From: Microtetraspora fusca
GTDB lineage: Bacteria; Actinomycetota; Actinomycetes; Streptosporangiales; Streptosporangiaceae
Direction: 5' to 3'
Length of the DNA: 64,000 nucleotides
Assembly: GCF_001570365.1 (NCBI RefSeq)
Contig: NZ_BBYK01000062.1
Location: 62,001 to 126,000 of the forward strand
Within the stretch, counting starts at the first letter, position 1. Each line of letters opens with the position of its first letter. Of the stretch, positions 15,991 through 22,869 are shown piece after piece. Both the position numbers and the translations under genes were made by a program. The notes under the pieces were generated by a model. The model searched no databases and was not told the origin of the DNA. It saw only the letters and a program-made list of their open reading frames with translations.

Positions 15991-16137
15991 TCAGACCCGC
16001 CCGTGCTCGTGCTCCTCCAGCCACGACCACATCTCCCGGGGGTCGGCGCTGGTGTACGTCCGCCCGCACCAGCACTCGCCCGCCAGCTCGCTGACGGTCC
16101 CCAGGAAGGTCACGCGGAGCACACCTTCGCCGTTCAC
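15991..16137 (-). CDS. Small CxC protein associated with Rieske oxygenase (48 aa), function unknown
   Basis: A 48-residue paralogue of the protein at 12364-12552. It has C22-W-C24-G followed by RTYTSADPREMWSWLEEH, with the same spacing of C-x-C-G, D-P, W-x-W-L and H as its relative, and no gap over 22 residues. The GTG start at 16137 overlaps the stop of the muconolactone-isomerase-like gene in GTGA. It is the last gene of the second Rieske/meta-cleavage operon, before a strong terminator. Conservation of such a short protein in both Rieske operons argues for a role tied to these oxygenases; the role is unknown. Confidence 0.78.
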   Translation of the reverse strand: MNGEGVLRVTFLGTVSELAGECWCGRTYTSADPREMWSWLEEHEHGRV

Positions 16138-16418
16138 GACCGGCCCCGCTCCTGCGGGTGCGTGGCCAGCGCCTCGACGGTGACGTCCAGCCAGGGGGCC
16201 ATCGGCAGCGACATCAGCGCGTCGTGCAGCTCCGCGGGGTCCGCCGCCTCGTACAGGCCCACCGTCGCGGTACGGCCGGGCACCCGCCACAACCGCTTCA
16301 GGATGCCCGCGGCCCGTAGCTCCTCCGCGCGGGCGCGCTCGGCCTTCCGCAGCTCCTCCCGCTGCTCGGCGGGGGTCGTCGGGGGCAGCCGGTTCTCGGA
16401 CCTGACGAGGAACTCCAC
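16134..16418 (-). CDS. Muconolactone delta-isomerase-like protein
   Basis: A 94-residue protein of the muconolactone isomerase (CatC) fold. It begins EFLVRSENRLPP, close to the LFLVRM-x3-LP start of the family, and ends with a typical beta-rich C-terminus (LPMAPWLDVTVEALATHPQ). Between them is a charged helix (AEQREELRKAERARAEELRA) and LKRLWRVPGRTATVGLYEAAD, also conserved in family members. True CatC acts in ortho-cleavage of catechol, yet here it sits with meta-cleavage genes, so it may isomerise a different unsaturated intermediate such as oxalomesaconate tautomers. That is inference. It starts at GTG 16418 after AGGAAGGAAG and overlaps the CxC gene. Confidence 0.8.
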   Translation of the reverse strand: MEFLVRSENRLPPTTPAEQREELRKAERARAEELRAAGILKRLWRVPGRTATVGLYEAADPAELHDALMSLPMAPWLDVTVEALATHPQERGRS

Positions 16419-16475
16419 GTCGTCTTCCTTCCTCTCCAGCGTTCTTGATCGTTTCTGTGGCGGGCTCCGCCGGGC

Positions 16476-17183
16476 TCAGCCGCCGGCCAGCTCCATCAGG
16501 ACGTGGGCCAGCGCCTCGGGCGCGGTGACCATCGCCTCGTGCCCGGTGTCCAGCTCGCGGACCGGCCAGCCGAGCCGCCTGGCGCGCTCCGCCTGCCCCT
16601 GGAAGACCCGCATCCAGCTCACGCACTCGACGAACGCCGCGGGCACGCCGTGCGCCGCGCCGGTCAGCCGCAGCGGATCGGTGTACGTCTTCCACGGATG
16701 CGGGGTCAGCCTGGGGGTCAGCCAGTCCACGTCGGCCTGCTCGGTCACCCCGAGCACGGACAGCGAGCGGACCGGGACCAGCCAGCCGAAGCCGGGCCCG
16801 GCGGCGGACTCGGCCCAGTGGTGGGCCACCGTCTCCGGGAGGAGGTCCCGCGCGGCCTCGCCGTCCGCGCCGACGAACGCGTCCAGGTGGACGCGCCTGG
16901 CGATCGCGGCGGGCCGCCGGTCCGTCACCCCGGTGATCACCTGCCCCGCGTAGCTGTGCCCGACCAGCACCACGTCCGTCAACTGGAGCGTGTCGAGCAG
17001 GCGGACCACGTCCTCGACGTGGGTGTCCAGCCCGACGAGCGGGGAGAGCAGGTGCGCCCGTTCGGACAGCCCGGTCAGCGTCGGCGTGTGGACCTCGTGG
17101 CCGGCGGCCCGCAGCAGCGGCGCCACCCGGTCCCAGCACCAGCCGCCGTGCCAGGCTCCGTGGACCAGGACGAAGGTGCTCAT
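16476..17183 (-). CDS. Alpha/beta hydrolase (esterase/hydroxynitrile-lyase-like)
   Basis: A 235-residue alpha/beta hydrolase. It opens with FVLVHGAWHGGWCWDRV (oxyanion region), has the nucleophile elbow GHSYAGQ near residue 80, and a C-terminal histidine in LDTGHEAMVTAPE. Such short enzymes include plant-type esterases and hydroxynitrile lyases, and in bacteria often hydrolyse esters of aromatic acids. Its ATG overlaps the Rieske stop in ATGA, so it belongs to the ring-degradation operon and may release the aromatic acid from an ester or hydrolyse a lactone. The substrate is not deducible. Confidence 0.85.
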   Translation of the reverse strand: MSTFVLVHGAWHGGWCWDRVAPLLRAAGHEVHTPTLTGLSERAHLLSPLVGLDTHVEDVVRLLDTLQLTDVVLVGHSYAGQVITGVTDRRPAAIARRVHLDAFVGADGEAARDLLPETVAHHWAESAAGPGFGWLVPVRSLSVLGVTEQADVDWLTPRLTPHPWKTYTDPLRLTGAAHGVPAAFVECVSWMRVFQGQAERARRLGWPVRELDTGHEAMVTAPEALAHVLMELAGG

Positions 17184-18208
17184 CGGGCGGCCACCGCCGC
17201 CTCGCGCGCCGCCATCTTCTCCAGCAGGCGGCGGCCGCGCAGGCCCGCCACGTCGGAGCGGATGCTGGACTCGCGGGCGCCCGGCGCCTCGCTGGCGACC
17301 ATGACCTCCTGGATCTCCAGTGCGTCCACGTCCTCCTTCATCACGGCGAGCTGCTGCTGGAGCTGGAACTCCGACAGCTTCTCGTCGTCGATGAGGTAGT
17401 CGCGGCCGAGGGCGAAGAAGTCGTGCGTCTCGGTCTCGGTGGCCGGGGTCATCCCGTAGATGACCTTCATGTGGAAGCCCTCCGGCTCCTCGGTGCCGGT
17501 CGGCGCCAGCCGCATGTTGAGCTGGAAGACGCCCGGGGCGTAGAAGTCGCCGTCCTGCCAGCGGTCGATCGGCGAGGTCAGCCCCATCGACTTCTCGTAG
17601 AAGGGCGGCGCCTCGATGCCGACCATGTGCCGGGTGAAGGACACCCGGTCGCCCTCGCTGGTCACGTCGATCGGGGTCGCGGCGACCGCCGCGTTGCCGA
17701 TGCTGCTCGGGTGCAGGAACGTCTCGTGGGTCAGGTCGAGCAGGTTCTCCACGAGCAGGAGCTGCCTGGCCTTCAGCGGCACGACGCCGTGCACGTGGGT
17801 CCAGCCGGGATCGGTCAGCCAGGAGGTGTCGGGCAGCAGGGCGGGGTCGGCCAGCTCCGGGTCACCCGGCCAGATCCACACCACGCCGTCCCGCTCCACC
17901 AGCGGGAACCTGTGCACGGACGCCTTGGGCCTGTCGGACTGCTCGGCGACGCCGACGCAGCCGCCGGAGCCGTCGATCCGGTACCCGTGGTAGTTGCACT
18001 CGATGACGTCGCCGTCCAGCCGGCCCAGCGAGAGCGGGTACTTCCGGTGCGGGCAGCGGTCCTCGATCGCGTTGACCATGCCGTCCTGCAGGCGGTAGAA
18101 GCAGACGGGGCGGCCGACGATCCAGCGCTGCATGAGTGTGCGGCCGATCTCGTCGGACCACGCGCCGATGTACCAGCCGTTCTTCACCAGCGGTGTCAGC
18201 GAACCCAT
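17180..18208 (-). CDS. Rieske non-heme iron oxygenase, VanA-like oxygenase component
   Basis: A 342-residue paralogue of the oxygenase at 12549-13619. The Rieske centre is CPHRKYPLSLGRLDGDVIEC followed by NYH; the mononuclear iron site is VENLLDLTHETFLH. Downstream segments match its paralogue in order (PPFYEKSMG, EGFHMKVIYGMTPATE, ALGRDYLIDDEKL). It is likely an O-demethylase or hydroxylase of an aromatic acid, served by the reductase at 21007-22002 at the head of the same operon. It lies 37 bp after ligA and overlaps the hydrolase by ATGA. Formation of formaldehyde by demethylation would explain the FdhA gene in the island; that link is inferred. Confidence 0.92.
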   Translation of the reverse strand: MGSLTPLVKNGWYIGAWSDEIGRTLMQRWIVGRPVCFYRLQDGMVNAIEDRCPHRKYPLSLGRLDGDVIECNYHGYRIDGSGGCVGVAEQSDRPKASVHRFPLVERDGVVWIWPGDPELADPALLPDTSWLTDPGWTHVHGVVPLKARQLLLVENLLDLTHETFLHPSSIGNAAVAATPIDVTSEGDRVSFTRHMVGIEAPPFYEKSMGLTSPIDRWQDGDFYAPGVFQLNMRLAPTGTEEPEGFHMKVIYGMTPATETETHDFFALGRDYLIDDEKLSEFQLQQQLAVMKEDVDALEIQEVMVASEAPGARESSIRSDVAGLRGRRLLEKMAAREAAVAAR

Positions 18209-18245
18209 GGGGATACTCCTCAGTGAAACGGTGCGGGTGCTGCCT

Positions 18246-18542
18246 TCAGGAACCTGCGGCGTCGCGGTCGCGGGCCGTCATCCGGCAGCCGGTCCAGGCC
18301 AGCAGCGGGTGCGCGCCGGCCTCGACGCAGGTGTCGACGTCGAGGGTGGCCAGCGCGGCGGCCTCGGCGTCGGAGAGTCCGTACTCGGCGACCAGGCCCT
18401 GCGGGTCGTCGAGGTAGCGGCGGCGCAGGGCCGGGTCACGGAAGTCGCGGAGCAGCCGGTTGAACGCGTAGTTCGCCGGGTCCGGGTACCGGTAGAAGTT
18501 GTAGCCCTCGTTCTTGAACTCGAAGGGGGGCGTGCGGCTCAC
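18246..18542 (-). CDS. ligA: Extradiol dioxygenase alpha subunit, LigA-like
   Basis: A 98-residue small subunit of a type II (LigAB) extradiol dioxygenase. It shows the LigA pattern: YPDPANYAFNRLLRDFRDPALRRRYLDDP and LVAEYGLSDAEAAALATLD, a helical protein that caps the active site of LigB. The GTG start at 18542 overlaps the ligB stop in GTGA. Separate alpha and beta chains point to a protocatechuate 4,5-dioxygenase type enzyme rather than a single-chain gallate dioxygenase. Confidence 0.88.
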   Translation of the reverse strand: MSRTPPFEFKNEGYNFYRYPDPANYAFNRLLRDFRDPALRRRYLDDPQGLVAEYGLSDAEAAALATLDVDTCVEAGAHPLLAWTGCRMTARDRDAAGS

Positions 18543-19390
18543 GAGGCCACCTCCTCTGCGCTCTTCACGGCGTTCTCGCCGTCGGCGTCCGGCTCGGCCG
18601 GATCCCAGACGACGACGCCCTGCCCGTGGTGCCACACCTTCTGGTAGCTGAGCACCCGGCCCGGGGCCCGGCGGCCCATCGCGCCCCACAGCACGAACCA
18701 GGCGAGCATCTCGCCCTCGCCGACCTCGTCGAGCTGCGGCGGGGTCAGGTCGAGGATCGGGTCCAGGTCGTTCGCCTCGATCCGCTCGATGATCCACTCG
18801 TCGAAGGCGAACTCCGGCTGCGGGTAGCGCGGCGTGCCGGGGAAGTGCGACATGCCGCCGCTGGCCAGGATGGCGACCCGCTCGGGACGGCCCGCGATCA
18901 CCTCGCCGATCGCCCGGCCCAGCGCCTCGCAGCGCCGCCCGCTCGGCAGCGGCGGCAGGTAGACGTTGACCAGCAGCGGGATGACCGGGATGTCCCGGTC
19001 GCCGAGCACGAACCGGAACGGCGTGGCGAACGCGTGGCCCAGCTCGGCCCGCTGCGAGTACGCCATGTCGAAGCCGCGCTCGATCAGCCCGTCGAGCAGG
19101 GCGGTGGCCAGCTCCCGGTGGATCGGGTGCCGGAAGTGCTCTCCGCCGAACTCGCCGGTGGCGTGCTCCCCGGTGACCAGGGTGAACGTCGGCACCAGGT
19201 CGAGCGAGAAGGTCTCCAGGTGGTCGGTGCCGACCACGAGCAGCACGTCCGGCCGCGTCTCGTCGAGGACGCGCCCCAGTTCGAGCAGCGCGTTGCGGCT
19301 GGCTTCGAGCTTCTCCTCCTCCTCGCCGGCGAACTTCTGCAGCAACTGGGGCGCGTGCACCCCGGCCATAGCGGCGACGATCTCACCCAT
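18539..19390 (-). CDS. ligB: Extradiol ring-cleavage dioxygenase catalytic subunit, LigB-like
   Basis: A 283-residue catalytic subunit that opens a catechol-type ring next to a hydroxyl using Fe(II). Family features are the early metal-ligand histidine in MAGVHAPQLL, VVGTDHLETF with the second histidine, and SGGMSHFPGTPRY near residue 180. The ATG at 19390 is preceded by GGGAGG at good distance; a GTG one codon earlier is possible. It overlaps the aldolase gene by 8 bp and ligA by 4 bp. With ligA, a GalB-like hydratase and a LigK-like aldolase beside it, the substrate is probably protocatechuate, gallate or a methylgallate. Confidence 0.92.
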   Translation of the reverse strand: MGEIVAAMAGVHAPQLLQKFAGEEEEKLEASRNALLELGRVLDETRPDVLLVVGTDHLETFSLDLVPTFTLVTGEHATGEFGGEHFRHPIHRELATALLDGLIERGFDMAYSQRAELGHAFATPFRFVLGDRDIPVIPLLVNVYLPPLPSGRRCEALGRAIGEVIAGRPERVAILASGGMSHFPGTPRYPQPEFAFDEWIIERIEANDLDPILDLTPPQLDEVGEGEMLAWFVLWGAMGRRAPGRVLSYQKVWHHGQGVVVWDPAEPDADGENAVKSAEEVAS

Positions 19391-20102
19391 CACTGCCTCC
19401 CCTGGCCGGCTCCTCCGGCTCCTCGTCCACGTAGGTCACGCCGAGTCGCGCGAGCGTCTCGCGCATGCCGTACAGGTCCAGGCCGAGCACCCCGGCCTGG
19501 AACTTCTCGCGCTTGCCCTGCTCGGCGGCCTCCCTGGCCAGCGCCTTGGCCGCCACCTGCGCGGCGTCCTCGCGCCGCACGACCAGCACGCCGTCGTCGT
19601 CGGCGACGATCACGTCGCCCGGCCGGATGTACGCTCCGGCGACCACCACCGGGACGTTCACCGAGCCGGGGGTGGCCTTGACCGTGCCCTGCGCGGAGAT
19701 CGCCCGCGACCAGGCGGGGAACCCCATCGCGGTCAGCTCGGCGACGTCGCGCACGCCCGCGTCGATGACCAGGCCGCGCACTCCCCTGGCCGCGAGCTGG
19801 GTGGCGAACAGCTCGCCGAACATGCCGTCGGTGGACAGCGACGTGGTGGCGACGACCAGCACGTCGCCGGGGCCGCACTGCTCGATGCAGGCGTGGATCA
19901 TCAGGTTGTCGCCGGGCTGGCTGAGCACGGTGACGGCCCGGCCCGCGACGCGCGCGCCCGGGTAGATCGGGCGCAGCACGGCGTCGGTGAGGCCGCGGCG
20001 GCCCATCGCCTCGTGCACGGTGGCCACCCCGAGCCGCTCGAACACCGCGACGGCCTCGGGGTCGGGCCGGCGCCGGGTCCGTACGATCACGTGCCCGCTC
20101 AT
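19383..20102 (-). CDS. ligK: 4-carboxy-4-hydroxy-2-oxoadipate aldolase-like (RraA/LigK family)
   Basis: A 239-residue RraA-fold protein. The divalent-metal and substrate motifs are visible: GDVLVVATTSLSTDGMFGELFA and GVRGLVIDAGVRD, whose Arg-Asp pair is catalytic in the aldolases. In the protocatechuate 4,5-cleavage and gallate pathways this enzyme splits 4-carboxy-4-hydroxy-2-oxoadipate to pyruvate and oxaloacetate. Operon position between a GalB-like hydratase (ATGA overlap) and ligB makes that role much more likely than RNase E regulation, the other activity known in the fold. Confidence 0.88.
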   Translation of the reverse strand: MSGHVIVRTRRRPDPEAVAVFERLGVATVHEAMGRRGLTDAVLRPIYPGARVAGRAVTVLSQPGDNLMIHACIEQCGPGDVLVVATTSLSTDGMFGELFATQLAARGVRGLVIDAGVRDVAELTAMGFPAWSRAISAQGTVKATPGSVNVPVVVAGAYIRPGDVIVADDDGVLVVRREDAAQVAAKALAREAAEQGKREKFQAGVLGLDLYGMRETLARLGVTYVDEEPEEPARGGSDG

Positions 20103-20830
20103 CGCAGCTCGTCCCCCACGGTCGGGAAGGTCCGCTGGTACGCCTCGGCGTGCGTGACCGTCTTCGGCGCGCCGTTGCGCACCGCCTGGACGCCGCGGCG
20201 CAGGCCGAGGTCGGTGTAGTAGCGGACCAGGTGCTCCTGGGCGGTCATGCGGTTCATCGCCTCGGCCTTCACGTCGAAGACCGGAGAGATGTCCAGCAGC
20301 AGGTCCGGCGCGAACCCGCACACCTCCGGTTGGTGCGGCTCGAACTGGAACACCTGCGCCGCGCCGAGCGGGCGGGTGCTCCGGTCGTGCCCGTGCGCCT
20401 GGGCGACCATCCGGGTGAGCAGGGTGGTCTCGTGCGCCTGGTTGTGGTCCCGGTTGTACGGGTCGTTCGCGACGTGGGTGAGCAGGATGTCGGGCTGCCG
20501 CTCGCGCATCACGCCGACGATCCGGTCCACGGCGTCCTCGCCGACGCGCAGCGGGTAGTCGCCGAGGTCGAGGAACTCGATGCTCGCGCCGAGCACCTCG
20601 GCCGCGGCGGACGCCTCGGCCCGCCTGGCCTCCTTGACCCGTTCGACGGTCATCCCCTCCTGTTTCCACAGGCCCTGCGACTCGCCTCGTTCGCCGTAGC
20701 TCAGGCACAGCACGTGCACGCTGGAGCCGCGCCGCGCGGACAGCGCGATGGCGCCGCCCGCGCGCCAGACGAAGTCGCCGGAGTGCGCGCTGATCACCAG
20801 CACGGAGGGGTGCCGGGGGATGTCTGACAT
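20099..20830 (-). CDS. galB: 4-oxalomesaconate hydratase-like, PIG-L family
   Basis: A 243-residue zinc protein of the PIG-L/LmbE deacetylase superfamily. The N-terminus VLVISAHSGDFVWRAGGAIA replaces the AHPDD of deacetylases and resembles Pseudomonas GalB, the 4-oxalomesaconate hydratase of gallate catabolism. Further on, ILLTHVANDPYNRDHNQAH supplies conserved metal ligands. The product, 4-carboxy-4-hydroxy-2-oxoadipate, is the substrate of the next gene, whose start its stop overlaps (ATGA). The ATG at 20830 has GGAGCAGGA upstream; another ATG at 20848 has none. A sugar deacetylase is the alternative, disfavoured by context. Confidence 0.85.
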   Translation of the reverse strand: MSDIPRHPSVLVISAHSGDFVWRAGGAIALSARRGSSVHVLCLSYGERGESQGLWKQEGMTVERVKEARRAEASAAAEVLGASIEFLDLGDYPLRVGEDAVDRIVGVMRERQPDILLTHVANDPYNRDHNQAHETTLLTRMVAQAHGHDRSTRPLGAAQVFQFEPHQPEVCGFAPDLLLDISPVFDVKAEAMNRMTAQEHLVRYYTDLGLRRGVQAVRNGAPKTVTHAEAYQRTFPTVGDELR

Positions 20831-21006
20831 GGTGATGTCCTGCTCCATTCACGAGAGGGGGTTCGCGGGAGGGGATGCGCCGGGGGACTCGCGGGGGGCG
20901 CCGCGGCGGGAGGGACGCCCGGTGGCGGCGGCCGGGCCGTCGTCGGAGGGCGGGTCAGAGGGTGCGGTCAGAGTGCCCGGTCGGGGGGCCCGGTCGGGGG
21001 GCGCCG
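20831..21006. other. Intra-operon spacer with short GC-rich direct repeats
   Basis: A 176-bp gap inside an otherwise tightly packed operon, between the reductase stop and the galB start. It is unusually G-rich on the plus strand and holds imperfect direct repeats, including CCCGGTCGGGGG twice in tandem (about 20977-21000) and GGTCAGAG twice just before. It may contain an internal promoter or a degraded insertion; no gene was seen. Confidence 0.45.
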
Positions 21007-22002
21007 TCAGAGGTCCAGAACCAGCCGGGCGCCCCGGCAGCGGGAGACGCAGATCATCATCGTGTCGCCCACGGCCTTCTCCTCGTCGGTGAGCAGCGAG
21101 TCGCGGTGGTCCGGCTCGCCCTCCAGCACGGCGGTCTCGCAGGTGCCGCAGATGCCCTCGGTGCAGGAGGACAGCACGTCCACCCCGGCCCGCTCCACGG
21201 CGTCCAGGATGCTGGTGTCCGCGGGCACCGCGACGGTGAGCCCGGAGCGGGCGCAGACGACGTCGAATGCGGTGTCGGCCGCGCCGTTCTCCACCGGGGC
21301 CGCGGCGAACCGCTCGACGTGCAGCGCGCCGGCGGGCCAGGCCCGGCAGCGCAGCTCGACCGCCTCGATCAGGCCGGCCGGGCCGCAGCAGTAGACCAGG
21401 GTGTCCGCGGCGGGGGCGCCGAGCAGCGCGTCCAGGTCGAGCGGGCCGACCTCGTCCTGCGGGTGGATCCGGACCCGGTCGCCGTACCGGGACAGCTCGT
21501 CGAGGAACGCCATCGAGGCGCGGGCGCGTCCGCCGTAGTGCAGCACCCAGTCCGCTCCGGCGGTGTCCGCCTCCTTGATCATCGGCAGCAGCGGGGTGAT
21601 GCCGATGCCGCCGGCCACGAACAGGTACCGGCCGGACGGCCGCAGCGCGAAGTTGTTGCGCGGGCCGCGCACCCGTAGGGTGGCGCCCTCGGCGAGCTCG
21701 TCGGCGATCCAGCGGGAGCCGCCGCGGCCGTCGGCCTCGCGCAGCACCGCGATCCGCCAGCGGGCGGAGTCGGCCGGGTCGCCGCAGAGCGAGTACTGGC
21801 GGGTCGGCCCGCCGGGGATCACCACGTCGATGTGCGCGCCGGGCGTCCACGCGGGCAGCGCGCCGCCGGACGGCAGCGCGAACTCCACGCCGACGACGCC
21901 CTCGGCCCGGTCCCGGCGGGCGACGACGACGAGGTCGGCTTCGAAGTCCGAGACGGTGCGGGTCGTGGACGCGCGGGCGTCGAGGACGGTGGACGCGATC
22001 AC
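21007..22002 (-). CDS. VanB-type oxygenase reductase (FMN/NAD + C-terminal 2Fe-2S)
   Basis: A 331-residue paralogue of the reductase at 11384-12367 and its likely functional twin for the second Rieske oxygenase. Visible are RQYSLCGDPAD for flavin binding, FVAGGIGITPLLPM and YCCGPAGLI for NAD binding, and the C-terminal ferredoxin cysteines SSCTEGICGTCETAVLEG plus MMICVSRC. The GTG at 22002 is preceded by AGGGAGG. It is the first gene of the nine-gene ring-degradation operon and lies downstream of one copy of the shared 17-bp motif. Confidence 0.92.
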   Translation of the reverse strand: MIASTVLDARASTTRTVSDFEADLVVVARRDRAEGVVGVEFALPSGGALPAWTPGAHIDVVIPGGPTRQYSLCGDPADSARWRIAVLREADGRGGSRWIADELAEGATLRVRGPRNNFALRPSGRYLFVAGGIGITPLLPMIKEADTAGADWVLHYGGRARASMAFLDELSRYGDRVRIHPQDEVGPLDLDALLGAPAADTLVYCCGPAGLIEAVELRCRAWPAGALHVERFAAAPVENGAADTAFDVVCARSGLTVAVPADTSILDAVERAGVDVLSSCTEGICGTCETAVLEGEPDHRDSLLTDEEKAVGDTMMICVSRCRGARLVLDL

Positions 22003-22142
22003 GATGGCGCTGACCTCCCTGGCGTTGTCACAGGTGTGCGGCGCGGCCAGGCGGCCGTGCCCATGGACAACCCTAGGAATCCGGGCCGCGCGGGTAATCG
22101 GCCCGATGTCAGCACCGGGGCGACCGATGCGGCCGGTCGGGT

Positions 22143-22159
22143 CTACGTCATCCGTCGCG
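22143..22159 (-). promoter_or_regulatory. Shared 17-bp motif, copy 1 (upstream of reductase/meta-cleavage operon)
   Basis: Read on the minus strand, this is CGCGACGGATGACGTAG, matching CGCGACnnnTGACGTAG exactly. It lies 141 bp upstream of the reductase start. Three other exact matches occur in the window, all in intergenic DNA and all in the same orientation relative to the downstream gene. Confidence 0.6.
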
Positions 22160-22188
22160 GTTCCGGCGGTTTCTCCCCGCCGGGCGGG

Positions 22189-22869
22189 TCAGGCGGGCGG
22201 CGGGATGAGGCCCTCGCGGATGGCGAGCAGCGCCGCCTGGGTGCGCGAGGAGAGCTGGAGCTTGGTCAGCACGTTGCTGACGTGGGTCCGCGCGGTGCGC
22301 TCGCTGATCGCCAGCCGATCGGCGATGTCCCGGTTGGAGTTGCCCTGCGCGACCAGGGTGAGGATCTCCCGCTCCCGCGCGGTCAGCGCGTTGAGCCCGA
22401 CGTGCGGCGCGGCCATCCGCCGGGTGAGCTGGCGGGCCACGGCGGAGTCCAGGTGCACCTCGCCGTCGGCGGCGGCCCGGACGGCGGTGACCACCTCGTC
22501 CGGGTCGGCGTCCTTGAGCAGGTAGCCGGCCGCGCCGGCGGCGAGCGCGGCGTGCACCCGCTCCGCCTCGCCGAAGCTGGACAGCACGACGACCTTCACC
22601 TCGGGGTGCGCCCGGGTGATCGCCTCGGTCGCCTCCACGCCGCCCATCTTCGGCATCTGCAGGTCCATCAGCACCACGTCCGGCAGCGGCTCGCCGAGGG
22701 TCTGCCACTGCCGGAGCTGGGCGACCGCCTGCTGCCCGTCGGCCGCCTCCCCCACCACCTCCAGGGTGGGCACGGTCTCCACGTAGGCGAGCAGGCCCCG
22801 CCGTACGATGGCGTGGTCGTCGACCACCATGACACGGATGACCTCGGTCGCGGTCCTCTCGCCGGTCAT
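22189..22869 (-). CDS. Response regulator, NarL/LuxR type
   Basis: A 226-residue two-component regulator. The receiver domain has the acidic pocket VMVVDDHAIVRRG, the phosphorylatable aspartate in VVLMDLQMPKMGG, and KD in YLLKDADPDEV. The C-terminal LuxR-type helix-turn-helix is LTAREREILTLVAQGNSNRD then IADRLAISERTARTHVSNVL. The ATG at 22869 overlaps the histidine kinase stop in ATGA. Its location within the catabolic island, next to one of the four 17-bp motif copies, makes it the first candidate to bind that motif; this is inference. Confidence 0.94.
   Translation of the reverse strand: MTGERTATEVIRVMVVDDHAIVRRGLLAYVETVPTLEVVGEAADGQQAVAQLRQWQTLGEPLPDVVLMDLQMPKMGGVEATEAITRAHPEVKVVVLSSFGEAERVHAALAAGAAGYLLKDADPDEVVTAVRAAADGEVHLDSAVARQLTRRMAAPHVGLNALTAREREILTLVAQGNSNRDIADRLAISERTARTHVSNVLTKLQLSSRTQAALLAIREGLIPPPA

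Noticed and set aside
15991-17139. 382-codon minus frame ending in the CxC protein
   Set aside because: Only its last 48 codons have support (GTGA overlap, paralogue); the rest lies out of frame across the hydrolase and isomerase-like genes.
20099-20830. Annotation as mycothiol-type N-acetyl-sugar deacetylase
   Set aside because: The AHPDD motif is replaced by AHSGD, and the gene is overlapped by a LigK-like aldolase in a ring-cleavage operon, which fits GalB better.
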